A DNA stretch of 9,450 nucleotides from Pseudomonadota bacterium (GTDB taxonomy: Bacteria; Pseudomonadota; Gammaproteobacteria; GCA-001735895). The notes under the pieces were generated by a model. That model did no database searches, was not told the origin of the DNA, and saw only the letters and a list, made by a program, of their open reading frames with translations. Location of the stretch: assembly GCA_022545625.1 (NCBI GenBank), contig JACZQS010000062.1:1-9450 (forward strand). Direction: 5' to 3'. Below are positions 1 to 7,674 of this stretch, one piece after another. Position numbers and translations under genes: made by a program. The stretch's first letter is position 1. Each line of letters opens with the position of its first letter.

Positions 1-416
1 GAACCAACGATATGATCGCCGAGCTGTGGACGCCCGGGTAATTGATAGGGTGCACAGGTCCAGACCGGCTCGCAACCGAGTTGGACATAGGCTTCCATCA
101 ATTGCCGGGCTTCGTCCACCTCGTCGCTGGCAAACGGGTCACGTATTGAAAAATCGTCGAGTGCAACCAGGCCGGTGTTGGTCCAGGTTGGCACTGCCAG
201 TTGGGCATTGTGTTGGAGTAGAAATTGAACAAAGTCGAGGTGTGCACGACCACTGTAAAAACACGAATTAATATGTGCAAAACTAACTTCGATTAACGAC
301 TCCGCACGGTCAATTCTGGCCGCAGCAACAATAATTTTCATCGCAAACTGCATCGCCTTGCCCTGCTTGCCGTCGAGCAGAGCCTGGTCCCTGGTATCCA
401 GGTGTAGCCCTGGCAT
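1..416 (-). CDS. Aconitase X (AcnX, former DUF521) family protein, N-terminal part, cut by window edge
   Basis: The minus strand is open from an ATG at 416-414 to the window edge, giving 138 codons. The start is supported by an AGGAG box (plus-strand 425-429) 8 nt upstream. The protein begins MPGLHLDTRDQALLDGKQGK and continues with SFAHINS (about residues 45-51), VPTWTNTG (75-82) and WTCAPYQLPGRPQLGDHIVG (119-138). These match by eye the AcnX start: the LDG..G.A pattern, the SAHI-type motif, VPTT.N and CTPY...P..GEHI. Characterised AcnX proteins are dehydratases that carry an iron-sulfur cluster: bacterial cis-3-hydroxy-L-proline dehydratase and archaeal phosphomevalonate dehydratase. In a bacterium the hydroxyproline role is more likely, but the substrate cannot be read from this fragment. 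The cluster ligands and any fused or separate small subunit lie outside the window. The family call is fairly sure; the function is inferred. Confidence 0.8.
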   Translation of the reverse strand, partial: MPGLHLDTRDQALLDGKQGKAMQFAMKIIVAAARIDRAESLIEVSFAHINSCFYSGRAHLDFVQFLLQHNAQLAVPTWTNTGLVALDDFSIRDPFASDEVDEARQLMEAYVQLGCEPVWTCAPYQLPGRPQLGDHIVG

Positions 417-464
417 CTCTAGTACTCCTGAATCAACCTTGTGCCCCGCAGTTTACTCGATTCG

Positions 465-484
465 ATTACCGATCGTCCGGTAAT
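465..484. promoter_or_regulatory. Inverted repeat in the divergent intergenic region, possible operator
   Basis: ATTACCG (465-471) and CGGTAAT (478-484) form perfect 7-bp inverted arms around a 6-bp spacer. The site lies between the divergent aconitase X start (416) and the efflux adaptor start. Size and position fit a dimeric repressor site (TetR, GntR or MarR type), but no regulator gene is in view. There is no T-tract, so it is not a simple terminator. A -10-like TAATAT at 541-546 lies downstream on the plus strand without a convincing -35, so the efflux promoter is only guessed. Operator function is inference. Confidence 0.35.
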
Positions 485-615
485 ATCAAATTTCCGTTTT
501 AGCACTGGCAAATCTGGCTGCTTTTTTATCATCTGGGGTTTAATATACCTACCTTAGTCCATACCTAATGGACTCAAATATCAGCCCCGCAGCAGCGCTA
601 CACCAGGGAGAGCAT

Positions 616-1776
616 GTGTCAGAAATAGATCAATCCAGCAAGAAGCCTCGATTGGTGCTTCGCATCTTTATCGTGTTGGCGTTATTAATGGCGATGACCG
701 CTGCACTCGGTTACAAAAAGTTTATCCAGATCCAGACCATGATGGCCCAGGGCAGCGTCCTGCCACCGCCGATTAGCGTGACTGTGGCAGAGGCGAAACC
801 TGCCGACTGGCGTAAACGCATTAAGGCAATAGGCACGCTGTTCGCCAGCCAGGGTGTGGATATCTCCAGTGAAGTTGCCGGGATTGTAACATCGATTAAC
901 TTCGTTTCAGGGCAGGAGGTCAAAACCGGCAAACTACTGGTCGAACTCGACAGCCGATCCGAGCTCGCATCGCTAGCATCCGCTAGGGCCCAGTTCGAAG
1001 CCGACAACAGTCGATACCAGCGTTTGATAAAGCTAAAAGATAAACAATTTGTTACCAAAAATGCCCTGGACGAACAGATTGCCCTGGTAGACATTGCTCG
1101 ATCGCAAATAGGTATTACCGAGGCAGCGCTTTCGAAGAAGAGCATCGGCGCGCCCTTTTCCGGCAAGCTTGGTATTCGCCAGATCGACCTGGGCGAATAC
1201 ATTGCACCCGGGGCCAGTATTGTAACGCTGCAATCGATTGACCAGCTACTACTCGACTTTACCCTGCCAGAAAGTAATTTCAGGGATCTGAGCGTCGGCC
1301 AATCGGTAAGCTTCAAGGTCCGCTCCTACCCCGAACGCAAATTTTCCGGCAGGGTAACGGCCTGGGATCCATTGCTCGATGAAAATACTCGGAATGTTTC
1401 GATTCGCGCTGAAGTGGACAACAGGGATAGACGCCTGGCCCCTGGAATGTTTGCCGAGATTGAGGTTGAAAGCAGGCAAACGCTCGCGGTATTAACAGTC
1501 CCCGAAACCGCGATATTTTACAATATCTACGGTGAAGCGGTTTATGTGCTGGAAAAACCGGAGGTCAGTGATTCTGATCTGGACCCAGGGTATATTCTCG
1601 CGGCCCGTCAAGTTCGAGTCGCCTACCGTGTCGGTGGGTTTGCCGGGATAAGCGAAGGGCTCAAGGCTGGCGACCAGGTGGTTACTGCCGGGCAACTCAA
1701 GCTGTTTCCGAGTCTGAAGGTGGTTATCGTTGACGACGTGGCGGAATACAAAGCGACGACGTCAACAGGCCAGTAA
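616..1776 (+). CDS. RND efflux periplasmic adaptor (membrane fusion protein, HlyD/MexH-like)
   Basis: Adaptor subunit that links an inner-membrane RND pump to an outer-membrane channel. From the GTG at 616 it has 386 residues, usual for the family. A basic N-terminus and one membrane anchor or uncleaved signal (about residues 13-32, LVLRIFIVLALLMAM) come first. A lipoyl-type half-motif (SSEVAGIVTSINFVSGQEVK), an alpha-helical hairpin (SELASLASARAQFEADNSRY to ITEAALSKK), the second lipoyl half (IGAPFSGKLGIRQIDLGEYI) and beta-barrel and membrane-proximal domains (FTLPESNF, RLAPGMFAEIEVE, LTVPETAI) follow. Start choice: an in-frame ATG at 568 would give 402 residues but has no Shine-Dalgarno sequence, while GTG 616 has AGGGAG at 605-610. 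The GTG is preferred, not proven. The pump gene follows after one base, so the two are almost certainly cotranscribed. Family certain; substrate unknown. Confidence 0.93.
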   Translation: MSEIDQSSKKPRLVLRIFIVLALLMAMTAALGYKKFIQIQTMMAQGSVLPPPISVTVAEAKPADWRKRIKAIGTLFASQGVDISSEVAGIVTSINFVSGQEVKTGKLLVELDSRSELASLASARAQFEADNSRYQRLIKLKDKQFVTKNALDEQIALVDIARSQIGITEAALSKKSIGAPFSGKLGIRQIDLGEYIAPGASIVTLQSIDQLLLDFTLPESNFRDLSVGQSVSFKVRSYPERKFSGRVTAWDPLLDENTRNVSIRAEVDNRDRRLAPGMFAEIEVESRQTLAVLTVPETAIFYNIYGEAVYVLEKPEVSDSDLDPGYILAARQVRVAYRVGGFAGISEGLKAGDQVVTAGQLKLFPSLKVVIVDDVAEYKATTSTGQ

Positions 1777-1777
1777 C

Positions 1778-4700
1778 GTGTTCACCGACTTATTCATTAA
1801 ACGGCCCGTGTTGTCGCTGGTGATCAGTGTCATGATCGTACTACTGGGTGCGCAGGCATTTTTTGAAATCCAGGTACGCCAGTATCCTGAACTCGAAACC
1901 TCGGTAATCAGTATTACCACCGCCTATCCCGGGGCCAGTGCCGAACTGATCCAGGGGTTTATCAGCACCCCGATTCAACAGGCCGTTTCGAGTACAGCCG
2001 GCATCGATTATCTGCGTTCTAGCAGTAGCAACAGTGTCTCGACGGTCGAAGTCCATATGAAACTGGGCATCGATGCCGACATAGCGCTCACCGAAGTCAG
2101 TACCAAGGTATCGTCAATCCGCGAAGAGCTACCAGCAGAAGCGCAGGACCCGGTGATAGCCAAGACCTCAGCTACCGGTTTTGCACTGGCTTATTATGGG
2201 TTTTACAGCGAAACCCTGTCCGATGTTGAAGTCACTGATTATTTATTACGCACGATTCAACCGGCGTTATCGACAATTAAGGGCGTCGCCCAGGCAGAAA
2301 TTCTGGGTGGTAAAACCTATTCGATGCGGATCTGGATGGACCCGATTCGGATGGCTGCCCTCAAGGTCTCAGCGGCAGATATTGTCAATGCGATTGGCGC
2401 AGAAAACTATCAGTCAGCCGCCGGGCAAACACGCAGCAGCCTGGTACAGACCAACGTTAACCTGATTACCGATACTGCTGATCCTGAAATATTCAAGCGA
2501 TTTATCATTCGCGATGAAGGTGCCAACGCGGTCAGGTTGGGTGAGGTTGCCGATGTAGCCCTGGGCGCGGAAAACTACGACAGCCTGGTCATGTTCGATG
2601 GCGTGCTATCGATATATATCGGCATTCTGGGCACTTCGGATGGCAACCCACTGACGACCATCAAACTGGTGACGGCCGAACTCGATAGAATCAAAAGCTC
2701 CTTCCCGCCAGGCCTGAAGGTCGCCATCGCCTACGATTCAACCGAGTTTATCCAGGCTTCGATCAATGAAGTTATCCTGACACTGCTACAGGCATCGGTA
2801 ATAGTAATCCTGGTGATATTTATTTTTCTGGGGTCTTTCCGTTCCACCCTGATACCGCTAATCACGATTCCCCTGTCGATCATTGGCGTATTGTTTTACC
2901 TGCAAATAATGTCTTTTTCGATCAATTTACTGACCCTGCTGGCAATGGTAATGGCGATTGGCATGCTGGTCGACGATGCAATCCTGGTGGTGGAAAATAT
3001 TTATCGCCATATTGGGGAAGGCCTGCGACCGTTTCAGGCGGCACTCGTCGGTGCCCGGGAAATCGCAAAACCGGTGATCTCGACGACGATCGTATTATGC
3101 GTGGTATACACGCCGATCGGATTACTGGGCGGATTAACCGGGGTGTTATTCAAGGAATTCGCGTTCACCCTGGTAGGCACCATTATCATCTCAACCATCA
3201 TCGCCCTGACATTGTCGCCAATGATGTGCTCGCGCATACTCAGGCCCACCGTTGCGAACAATGCCTACGCCCGTTTCATCACCCGGTTATTCGAGCGCTG
3301 GCAACATCGTTACGAGACATTTCTGGCCGAATCGCTGAAAACCCGTTCGGTCACGATCCTGTTCGTCGTCGGCATATTGGTGATGCAGATCGCTATGTTC
3401 CAGTTTATCCAGAGTGAACTCGCACCCGAAGAAGACCAGGGAGTCATATTCACTTTTTCGAAGGCCCCCGATCATGCCAGCCTAGATTACCTGAATAAAT
3501 ACACTGCACCCTACATCGATATATTTCGTCAGTTTGAAGACGAATATGAATCGTCGTTCATGGCGAACGGGTTTGGCGGACCGACCGTGTCGTTTGCAGG
3601 AATGCTGCTCAAACCCTGGGAAGAGCGAACCCTGTCTTCAAATGACATGATCCCGATGATTCAAAAGCAACTCGACCAGCAACCTGGCCTACAGAGTTTC
3701 GCCTTCAATCCGCCATCGCTGCCAGGCGCCAGTGGCAATACAGCAGTCGAATTTATTATCAAGACACAGGAGGGCTACGATCGTCTCTACGGTGTAGTGC
3801 AACAGGTTCTCGCCAAGGCCCGCGAATCGGGCCAGTTTATCTTCATTAAAAGCGACTTTAATTTCAGCAAGCCTGAAATCAAAATTTCCATTGACCGTGA
3901 ACGTGCCGAGGCGATGGGGGTATCGATGCGGGATATCGGCCAGACACTCGGCGCTATTTTGGCCGAAGGTTATGTTAGCCGGTTCAACCTCGCGGGCCGA
4001 AGTTATAAAATTATTCCGCAGGCGCGCCGGGCGGATCGCGAGAATGCCGACATCGTCAGCCAGTATTATGTGTACTCCGATCGTGGCGACCAAATCAGTC
4101 TATCCACACTGGTCGATCTTGAATACACCTCGGTGCCCGCCGAACTGGTGCAATTCCAGCAACAGAATGCGGCCAAGATTGAAGCGGTACCAGGCGTACC
4201 CCTCGGGCAGGCGCTACAGACCCTGCGCGATATCACCAAGCAGGTCGCTCCTGCCGGATACGCCTTCGACTACCAGGGGCAGTCACGTCAGTTAATACAG
4301 GAAGGTTCAGTACTGGCGGCCGCCTTTGGTTTTGCAATCATCGTCGTGTTCCTGGTGCTGGCCGCTCAATACGAAAGTTTACGCGATCCGTTTATCATTT
4401 TAACCACGGTACCCCTGGCCCTGTTCGGCGCGCTGATACCGATGTTTCTCGGCCAGGTATCATTAAATATTTATAGCCAGGTAGGCCTGATCACACTGAT
4501 TGGATTGATTAGCAAGCATGGCATCCTGATTGTCGAATTTGCCAATGAATTTCAGGTCAATGAAAAGCTAGGTCCGGTAGAAGCGGTGATCAAAGCGGCC
4601 TCGATCAGGCTGCGACCGATATTGATGACCTCCTTCTCGACCATCATCGGTATTTTGCCACTGGTAGTCGCCAGTGGTGCGGGCGCCGCCAGCCGGCAGG

Positions 4701-4846
4701 CGATCGGCATTACTATCGTCGCTGGATTTGCGATTGGCACCCTGTTTACGCTTTTCGTATTGCCGGTTTTTTACACTTATTTCGCCAGGGACAGGCGATT
4801 AGGGATCGACGAAGATATTGAAGTACCGGATCCGGTGACTGTATAG
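1778..4846 (+). CDS. RND efflux pump, inner-membrane permease (HAE1/AcrB-MexI-like)
   Basis: Proton-driven exporter of the AcrB superfamily, 1022 residues from the GTG at 1778, which matches the usual ~1020-1040. The open frame extends upstream to an ATG at 1730, but that part overlaps the adaptor gene and is unlike the family. The GTG gives the canonical RND start VFTDLFIKRPVLS, with AGG about 9 nt before it and the adaptor stop at 1774-1776. Features seen: first membrane helix at about 10-30, a large periplasmic loop, a helix cluster from about 325 with the proton-relay motif GMLVDDAILVVEN (Asp399 and Asp400), a second periplasmic loop, and a last cluster with the relay lysine in LISKHGILIVEFAN (Lys913) and RLRPILMTSFSTIIGILPLV. 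All core relay residues are present, so it should be active. It resembles the MexI/MexW branch, but drugs or metabolites exported cannot be deduced. No outer-membrane channel gene follows, so it probably borrows a TolC-like protein encoded elsewhere. Confidence 0.96.
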   Translation: MFTDLFIKRPVLSLVISVMIVLLGAQAFFEIQVRQYPELETSVISITTAYPGASAELIQGFISTPIQQAVSSTAGIDYLRSSSSNSVSTVEVHMKLGIDADIALTEVSTKVSSIREELPAEAQDPVIAKTSATGFALAYYGFYSETLSDVEVTDYLLRTIQPALSTIKGVAQAEILGGKTYSMRIWMDPIRMAALKVSAADIVNAIGAENYQSAAGQTRSSLVQTNVNLITDTADPEIFKRFIIRDEGANAVRLGEVADVALGAENYDSLVMFDGVLSIYIGILGTSDGNPLTTIKLVTAELDRIKSSFPPGLKVAIAYDSTEFIQASINEVILTLLQASVIVILVIFIFLGSFRSTLIPLITIPLSIIGVLFYLQIMSFSINLLTLLAMVMAIGMLVDDAILVVENIYRHIGEGLRPFQAALVGAREIAKPVISTTIVLCVVYTPIGLLGGLTGVLFKEFAFTLVGTIIISTIIALTLSPMMCSRILRPTVANNAYARFITRLFERWQHRYETFLAESLKTRSVTILFVVGILVMQIAMFQFIQSELAPEEDQGVIFTFSKAPDHASLDYLNKYTAPYIDIFRQFEDEYESSFMANGFGGPTVSFAGMLLKPWEERTLSSNDMIPMIQKQLDQQPGLQSFAFNPPSLPGASGNTAVEFIIKTQEGYDRLYGVVQQVLAKARESGQFIFIKSDFNFSKPEIKISIDRERAEAMGVSMRDIGQTLGAILAEGYVSRFNLAGRSYKIIPQARRADRENADIVSQYYVYSDRGDQISLSTLVDLEYTSVPAELVQFQQQNAAKIEAVPGVPLGQALQTLRDITKQVAPAGYAFDYQGQSRQLIQEGSVLAAAFGFAIIVVFLVLAAQYESLRDPFIILTTVPLALFGALIPMFLGQVSLNIYSQVGLITLIGLISKHGILIVEFANEFQVNEKLGPVEAVIKAASIRLRPILMTSFSTIIGILPLVVASGAGAASRQAIGITIVAGFAIGTLFTLFVLPVFYTYFARDRRLGIDEDIEVPDPVTV

Positions 4847-4865
4847 GAGCTGGATTACCGAAAAT

Positions 4866-4979
4866 GGGGTCAGGTCTTTGATTTTTGATACTTCGCCGAA
4901 TTATTTAAAGCATAAGCCTATATAGCATTTATCGGCTAGCGAGTTTATTAGGAGTCGATCATCAATCAAAGGTGACCCC
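4866..4979. repeat. MITE- or REP-like element with imperfect terminal inverted repeats
   Basis: The left end (4866-4889) begins GGGGTCAGGTCTTTGATT. The reverse complement of the right end (about 4958-4979) begins GGGGTCACCTTTGATTGATG. The arms agree over about 20 bases apart from a 2-bp length difference and one or two mismatches. The interior contains no open frame but a second, shorter inward pairing (CGCCGA near 4894-4899 with TCGGC near 4932-4936). The GGGGTCAGGTCTTTGAT style of end resembles short repeats that accompany REP-associated (IS200-like) transposases in gammaproteobacteria; that link is recalled, not tested. No transposase is present, so it would be non-autonomous. Just outside the right end a 10-bp direct repeat CCCCTACACA occurs at 4977-4986 and 4990-4999. 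Confidence 0.55.
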
Positions 4980-5041
4980 CTACACACGACCCCTACACAG
5001 ATCAAAATTCAGTTAAATATAGCAGCGGCGGCGGCTGAATA

Positions 5042-5050
5042 TGCTATATA
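5042..5050 (+). promoter_or_regulatory. Extended -10 promoter candidate for the kinase gene
   Basis: TGCTATATA matches the extended -10 form TGnTATAnT. No good -35 hexamer lies 16-18 bp upstream; a GCGGCGGCGGC run fills that place. Transcription would start near 5057, giving a leader of about 45 nt before the TTG at 5103. It would also place the nearby out-of-frame ATG at 5053 at or before the transcript start. Judged by eye only. Confidence 0.35.
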
Positions 5051-5102
5051 AAATGAGTCCCGACACACGAAGCAATAACCGGATTACCTTACAGGCTCAT
5101 CA

Positions 5103-7424
5103 TTGGATCAGCATCGCAGACTTTATTTTTCCCTGTTTATTATTATCTGTTTTCTGGTGGCCTTGTTGTCATCTCAAAATAGCACTGTGCGCTGGCTGGA
5201 TGGACAGATGTTCAGCCTTGCCAGCAACCTGCTGCCGGCGCGAACCACGTCAAACGATTTTCGGGTTATTCAACTCGATGAGGCGCGTCTGCAAAAACCG
5301 GAGGGAATTCGGGAGCTGCGCTCGCTGCTACGAAAACTGAAAAAATCGAACGTGGCGGAGATTCTCTGGCTGAGCGATAATTTCCCGCAAATGGATTTCT
5401 CACAGGTTGGCAGCACCAACAAATGGAAATCAACCCAGGGCGAACGCAATAAACTGGCCTGGGTGCTGGAAAATCAAAAGGTATTCTTAACTCAATATAC
5501 CAATTCACCAAAACAGCAGAAAAAAATTACCTATCGCGATTCATTTGCCTATCAGGAGGGTTGGCGCCAATACATTCCCTCGATATTTTTGCCCCAGGTA
5601 CAGACATTCAGGGTAACCAATACGACTATCCCATACCGGGTTTATCCGTTTAACCCCAACGCCTCCGACGAGCAGACACTGATCTGGTATGACCAGACGC
5701 GAAAACAATCATTGCCGGATTTGAGCCTCGCGGCATATAGTCGTTACATAAGAAGTCGCAATCTAGAGTGGGACGGGGATGGCCAGATTGATCTGGGTAA
5801 CTCCCTGATTTTGACCAGCCTCGCGGGTAAGGTGTTTAATTATTTTTCAACCCTGACCGGGCGCCATACCGATATCGATCCGTTAACCCTAAAATCGGCG
5901 AGCAATAAGGCAAAATCATATTATAGAAACAAACTGGTGTTGATAGGCCAGGATATCAATCGGCTGCAAATACTGGTCGATTCATTGAGTAGCCTCGAAG
6001 CCGGTGCAAGTTACCGAATTCCACCGATAAGCTGGTGGCTGTTACCCCTGATGTTGTCGCTGGTAGCTTTTTACCTGTTGTGGTTTTTACCATTGTTATC
6101 TAAACAAAGTGGCTTGTTCCTGGGTGCATTTTTGATGCTGGGCATAATCTCGGCACAACCGGTGTTGCTGATATTGCAGGGCATCTGGTTGCCGTCGATC
6201 AACCTGTTATTGCTGATGGCAATCGGCCAAATGGCAGTCTATGTCTATGTGTCCGGTCGGTCGATCCTGGAGGACCTGCTGAACAAGGAGCATGACGCCT
6301 GGTACCAGCTTGGTCACTATCAATTTGAAAGAAATGAATACGACATTGCAATCACGAATTTATTAAAATGTAACGGTAAAGATGCTGCACTCGCTGACTT
6401 ATACGAAATCGGATTAAAGTTAGAACGTAAGCGACAGTATGATCGCGCTTTCGAAATCTATTCTGAAATCAGTAGCCGACGCAAAAACTATAAAGATGTA
6501 GAAAAGCGACTCAAGACCCATGGCGAAATTTCGTCCCGGGCATCGAGTCCGGTGTCGCTACCCCAGGGCCAGAAATCGCTATTGATGTCACAGGTTGAAT
6601 TACCCGAATTTGGCCGATATGCGATAGAAAAAGAATTAGGCCGTGGGGCCATGGGTGTGGTTTACCTGAGTAAAGATCCAAAAATTAACCGCAAGGTCGC
6701 TATCAAAACACTCGACTACTCGCAGTTTTCGGCCTCCGAACTGAAAGATGTCAAGGCTCGATTTTTTCGGGAAGCAGAGGCTGCCGGGCGGCTTAGCCAT
6801 CACAACATTGTGACCGTATACGACATGGGTGAGGAGGAAGATTTCGCTTTTATCGCGATGGACTACGTCTCCGGCGTTCCCCTGTCAAAATTTCTTAAAC
6901 CTGGAAAGTTGCTACCGGTGAAAGAGGTCTACAATGTCATTAAAACTGTTGCAGAAGCACTGGATTATGCGCACAAGCAAAAGATTGTGCATCGGGATAT
7001 CAAACCAGGCAACATTATGTACAACCCGAAAAATAAACAGCTAAAAATTACCGATTTTGGTATTGCACGCATTACTGACGCGGTTAAAACGCGAACAGGC
7101 AGCTTTATGGGTAGTCCCTCCTATATGGCTCCGGAACAAATTACCGGATCGAAAGTGGATGGGCGAGCCGATATTTATTCGCTGGGCGTTAGTTTTTATC
7201 AATTGCTCACCGGCCAGCTACCATTTTATGCCGACAACCTCGGCAACCTGGCATATAAAATAGCCAATCAGAAACACAAGCCGATTAAAGAATGGCGCTC
7301 AGATTTGCCCGCCAGCGCGACGCGTATCATCAATAAGGCCTTGCAAAAGGAACCTCGCAACCGTTTCGCCAGCGGCATAGAAATGGCGAAATCAATCAGC
7401 CGTGAATTATCGGCACAAACCTGA
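5103..7424 (+). CDS. Membrane Ser/Thr protein kinase with CHASE2-like sensor domain
   Basis: Eukaryotic-type (Hanks) kinase of 773 residues in receptor form. A membrane helix (about 7-24) is followed by an extracytoplasmic region (about 25-305). Its IQLDEARL start and YYRNKLVLIGQD end resemble CHASE2, but the middle is diverged. Three membrane helices (about 311-331, 337-362, 366-385) come next, then a TPR-like helical linker (about 395-470: WYQLGHYQFERNEYDIAI, LERKRQYDRAFEIYSEI). The kinase domain spans about 507-765. Its catalytic elements are all present: glycine loop GRGAMG (513-518), VAIK Lys535, helix-C Glu557, HRDIKPGN with Asp632 and Asn637, DFG Asp651, activation segment TGSFMGSPSYMAPEQ, and DGRADIYSLG. 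It should therefore phosphorylate Ser/Thr in the cytoplasm in response to an unknown periplasmic signal. The start is a TTG with ACAGG 7 nt upstream; a TAA at 5076-5078 excludes an earlier start in frame. No cognate phosphatase or FHA gene is adjacent. Kinase certain; CHASE2 likely; ligand unknown. Confidence 0.92.
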   Translation: MDQHRRLYFSLFIIICFLVALLSSQNSTVRWLDGQMFSLASNLLPARTTSNDFRVIQLDEARLQKPEGIRELRSLLRKLKKSNVAEILWLSDNFPQMDFSQVGSTNKWKSTQGERNKLAWVLENQKVFLTQYTNSPKQQKKITYRDSFAYQEGWRQYIPSIFLPQVQTFRVTNTTIPYRVYPFNPNASDEQTLIWYDQTRKQSLPDLSLAAYSRYIRSRNLEWDGDGQIDLGNSLILTSLAGKVFNYFSTLTGRHTDIDPLTLKSASNKAKSYYRNKLVLIGQDINRLQILVDSLSSLEAGASYRIPPISWWLLPLMLSLVAFYLLWFLPLLSKQSGLFLGAFLMLGIISAQPVLLILQGIWLPSINLLLLMAIGQMAVYVYVSGRSILEDLLNKEHDAWYQLGHYQFERNEYDIAITNLLKCNGKDAALADLYEIGLKLERKRQYDRAFEIYSEISSRRKNYKDVEKRLKTHGEISSRASSPVSLPQGQKSLLMSQVELPEFGRYAIEKELGRGAMGVVYLSKDPKINRKVAIKTLDYSQFSASELKDVKARFFREAEAAGRLSHHNIVTVYDMGEEEDFAFIAMDYVSGVPLSKFLKPGKLLPVKEVYNVIKTVAEALDYAHKQKIVHRDIKPGNIMYNPKNKQLKITDFGIARITDAVKTRTGSFMGSPSYMAPEQITGSKVDGRADIYSLGVSFYQLLTGQLPFYADNLGNLAYKIANQKHKPIKEWRSDLPASATRIINKALQKEPRNRFASGIEMAKSISRELSAQT

Positions 7425-7599
7425 GCGAGGGATCACCTGAATTAAAAAAAATATTGGGGAAACCCGGGCATTACCCGATAGCAGCGTCTCGATAAATCAA
7501 TACCTCAATAATTCGCCCAAAAGGCCAATATTGGTCTATATTATTGTCAGTATAACGAATGAAATAGTGTCTATGACCTCAAGCCACAGGAGAGCTTTC
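7425..7599. other. Intergenic stretch between kinase and small ORF
   Basis: No gene is seen here. There is a run of eight A at about 7443-7450, a short hairpin CGGG-CATTA-CCCG (about 7465-7477) without a T-tract, and a 10-bp perfect palindrome CCAATATTGG at 7525-7534. An AT-rich stretch follows, with TATATT (7537-7542) and TATAAC (7551-7556), either of which could be a -10 for the small ORF. A TTGGTC lies 14 bp before TATAAC, too close for a normal promoter. No convincing terminator for the kinase gene is visible. Confidence 0.3.
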
Positions 7600-7674
7600 A
7601 TGATCAATGCCAAGACCATCGGTTTCACAATCGCTTTTGCCATCGTAGGCACCCTGCTTTTAATAACCGGTTAA
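7600..7674 (+). CDS. Putative 24-residue single-membrane-segment small protein
   Basis: An ATG at 7600 opens 24 codons ending in TAA (7672-7674). AGGAGAG at 7588-7594 gives a strong ribosome binding site, the AGGAG core lying 7 nt before the start. The peptide begins MINAKTIGF and ends VGTLLLITG. It has one lysine near the N-terminus and then about 18 uncharged, mostly hydrophobic residues, enough for one membrane helix. An in-frame ATG at 7573 would add nine residues but has no ribosome binding site. A GCCCT/AGGGC hairpin follows 17 nt after the stop. I recognise no family. It could be a small membrane regulator, a type I toxin-like peptide or a chance ORF; the good ribosome binding site and unbroken hydrophobic run favour a real gene. 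Confidence 0.5.
   Translation: MINAKTIGFTIAFAIVGTLLLITG

Noticed and set aside
26..271. 81-codon plus-strand open frame and a 60-codon minus-strand frame at 98-280
   Set aside because: Both overlap the aconitase X frame on the minus strand, which has family motifs and a ribosome binding site; the alternatives have Arg-rich, low-complexity composition typical of shadow frames.
711..1316. 201-codon minus-strand open frame inside the adaptor gene
   Set aside because: Antisense to a clear RND adaptor, with Ser-rich composition and no recognisable motif; a mirror effect of codon bias.
3891..4295. 134-codon open frames on both strands inside the pump gene
   Set aside because: Fully inside the certain RND permease coding region and without protein-like features.
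5118..5135. Programmed -1 frameshift in the T-rich run at the kinase start
   Set aside because: The sequence in the frame of ATG 5053 (ATT TTT CCC TGT) does not fit the X XXY YYZ slippery pattern, and a TTG start with a ribosome binding site explains the gene. Kept only as a question about the N-terminus.
7465..7477. CGGG-CATTA-CCCG hairpin as the kinase terminator
   Set aside because: Only a four-base stem and no following T-tract.
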